Assembly (NCBI GenBank): GCA_050998615.1
Contig: JBPCQA010000036.1
Location: forward strand, 55,318 to 119,317
DNA: 64,000 nucleotides
DNA from: JBPCQA01 sp050998615
Lineage (GTDB): Bacteria > Actinomycetota > Actinomycetes > Propionibacteriales > Nocardioidaceae
Reading direction: 5' to 3'
In this document: positions 63,446 to 64,000 of the stretch, in pieces
How positions within the stretch are numbered: position 1 is the stretch's first letter
Layout: each line of letters begins with the position of its first letter
Notes under the pieces: model-generated
The model's database searches: none
Told to the model about the DNA's origin: nothing
What the model saw: the letters and a program-made list of their open reading frames with translations, nothing else
Translations under genes and position numbers: made by a program

Positions 63446-63743
63446 TCATCGCGCGATCGCCTCCTGGATCCCGGAACCCAGAGCGAGGGCCGGGAGGAAG
63501 AGCGCGAGCGCCAGCAGCTTGCCGGACCAGATCCCGAACCCCCGCCCCCAGTATCGCTCGATGCGTTCGAGGGCGATCAGCATCAGGACGGGACGACGCC
63601 GGGAGCGACCAGGGGATGAGCAGCAGGCTGTTCCGTCCGGCGACGGCGTAACCGAACGCGGCTCCCCCTACCGTCGCCACCTCGGCAGCGAGTGCCCAGG
63701 AGACGACAGCGTGGAGGCGCCCCCGGGCGGGCCGCTCGGGCAC
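63446..63743 (-). pseudogene. small membrane protein gene with one-base frameshift
   Basis: From GTG 63743 the frame reads a hydrophobic SWALAAEVATVGGAAFGYAV and NSLLLIP, then turns into non-membrane sequence. In the next frame VLMLIALERIERYWGRGFGI, WSGKLLALALFLPALALGSG and IQEAIAR follow, ending at 63446. One extra C in the run of ATCCCCTGG (near 63612-63618) explains the break. Repaired, it is a ~98-residue protein with two or three helices. Function unknown. Confidence 0.6.
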
Positions 63744-63746
63744 GCG

Positions 63747-64000
63747 CTAGAACCCTTCGCGCTCGACCAGCTCGATCCGCGCCATCGGGGCACCGTCGCC
63801 CTTCCGCGGCCCGAGCTTGAGGATCCGGGTGTAGCCGCCCTGTCGCTCCTCGAACCGTGGCCCGATCTCGTGGAAGAGCTTCGCGACCACATCACGGTCA
63901 GGGATGTCACGGAGGACCTGGGGGGGGGCCGGAGGGTCCCAGCGCGTCGCGAGCGTGATCAGCTTCTCCGCGAAGGGGCGGAGCTGCTTGGCCTTGGCCT
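63747..64000 (-). CDS. rplQ: 50S ribosomal protein L17, 3' part
   Basis: The last ~84 codons of L17 lie at the window edge: AKQLRPFAEKLITLATRW, VLRDIPDRDVVAKLFHEIGP, GGYTRILKLGPRKGDGAPMA, RIELVEREGF. The start lies beyond 64000. The normally conserved RGDLHARRQVL reads RWDPPAPPQVL here, over a run of nine C, while the frame on both sides is correct; the run may be a sequence error. Confidence 0.88.
   Translation of the reverse strand, partial: AKAKQLRPFAEKLITLATRWDPPAPPQVLRDIPDRDVVAKLFHEIGPRFEERQGGYTRILKLGPRKGDGAPMARIELVEREGF

Overview
The window is high-GC DNA from a member of the Actinomycetota, most likely class Actinomycetia. Signs of this are a Wag31/DivIVA gene next to ileS, an ileS T-box of the actinobacterial type, a PriA-type isomerase, a TIGR03085 protein and the TIGR02234 Trp-region membrane protein, an F420-dependent LLM oxidoreductase, and many GTG starts placed 6-7 bases after a TANNNT box (predicted leaderless mRNAs). 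The gene order wag31-ileS-TraR/DksA-lspA-rluD-dnaE ... priA ... trpCBA-lgt ... pyk ... polA is a conserved actinobacterial backbone.

Layout. 0-12 kb: ABC permease, wag31, ileS with its T-box, a DksA-like protein with a histone-like tail, lspA, rluD, dnaE and a small membrane protein. 12-24.5 kb: LON-domain protein, lipoprotein, a divergent PriA, TIGR03085, TIGR02234, HGG-type small protein, trpC-trpB-trpA, SCO1-like lipoprotein, lgt, VIT-family transporter, pyk, GH3 lipoprotein, tRNA-Leu(CAA). hisDCBH/hisF/hisI and trpE, which often sit around priA, are not here. 24.9-30.7 kb: a complete branched-chain amino acid ABC importer (livJ, then livH-livM-livG-livF on the other strand); LivH carries an extra secreted N-terminal domain. 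31-40 kb: GNAT, thioesterase, polA, sirtuin, F420 enzyme, flavin reductase, homocysteine S-methyltransferase with a small partner, and a phosphotransferase. 40.2-41.5 kb: an insertion sequence with doubled terminal repeats and a frameshifted transposase. 41.7-49.4 kb: rpsT, holA, FAD dehydrogenase, comEC-comEA, degV. 49.4-52.2 kb: leuS preceded by a leader peptide with three consecutive Leu codons, a hairpin and an intrinsic terminator. 52.3-58 kb: lipoprotein serpin, then a cyclase / ThDP enzyme / NCS1 permease group that looks like a small catabolic cassette. 58-64 kb: a UvrA-like ABC protein with two compensating frameshifts and a damaged first Walker A, then rpsI, a long-tailed rplM, a frameshifted nucleotidyltransferase relic, truA, a frameshifted small membrane protein and the 3' part of rplQ.

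Two families of short palindromic intergenic repeats (A: GGTGGTTGAGG...CTCGAAACCACC; B: CAAGATGAGACGCTCAGCC...CTCAGCGTCGG) recur through the first 57 kb and are not seen after it. Single-base or dinucleotide indels cluster in the last 6 kb, so that segment may be lower-quality sequence, a contig join, or a decaying region. No CRISPR array, prophage, toxin-antitoxin pair or classical defence system was seen. The strongest candidates for new biology are the leuS attenuator, the altered PriA next to trp genes without its usual neighbours, the cyclase/ThDP/NCS1 cassette, and the fused LivH.
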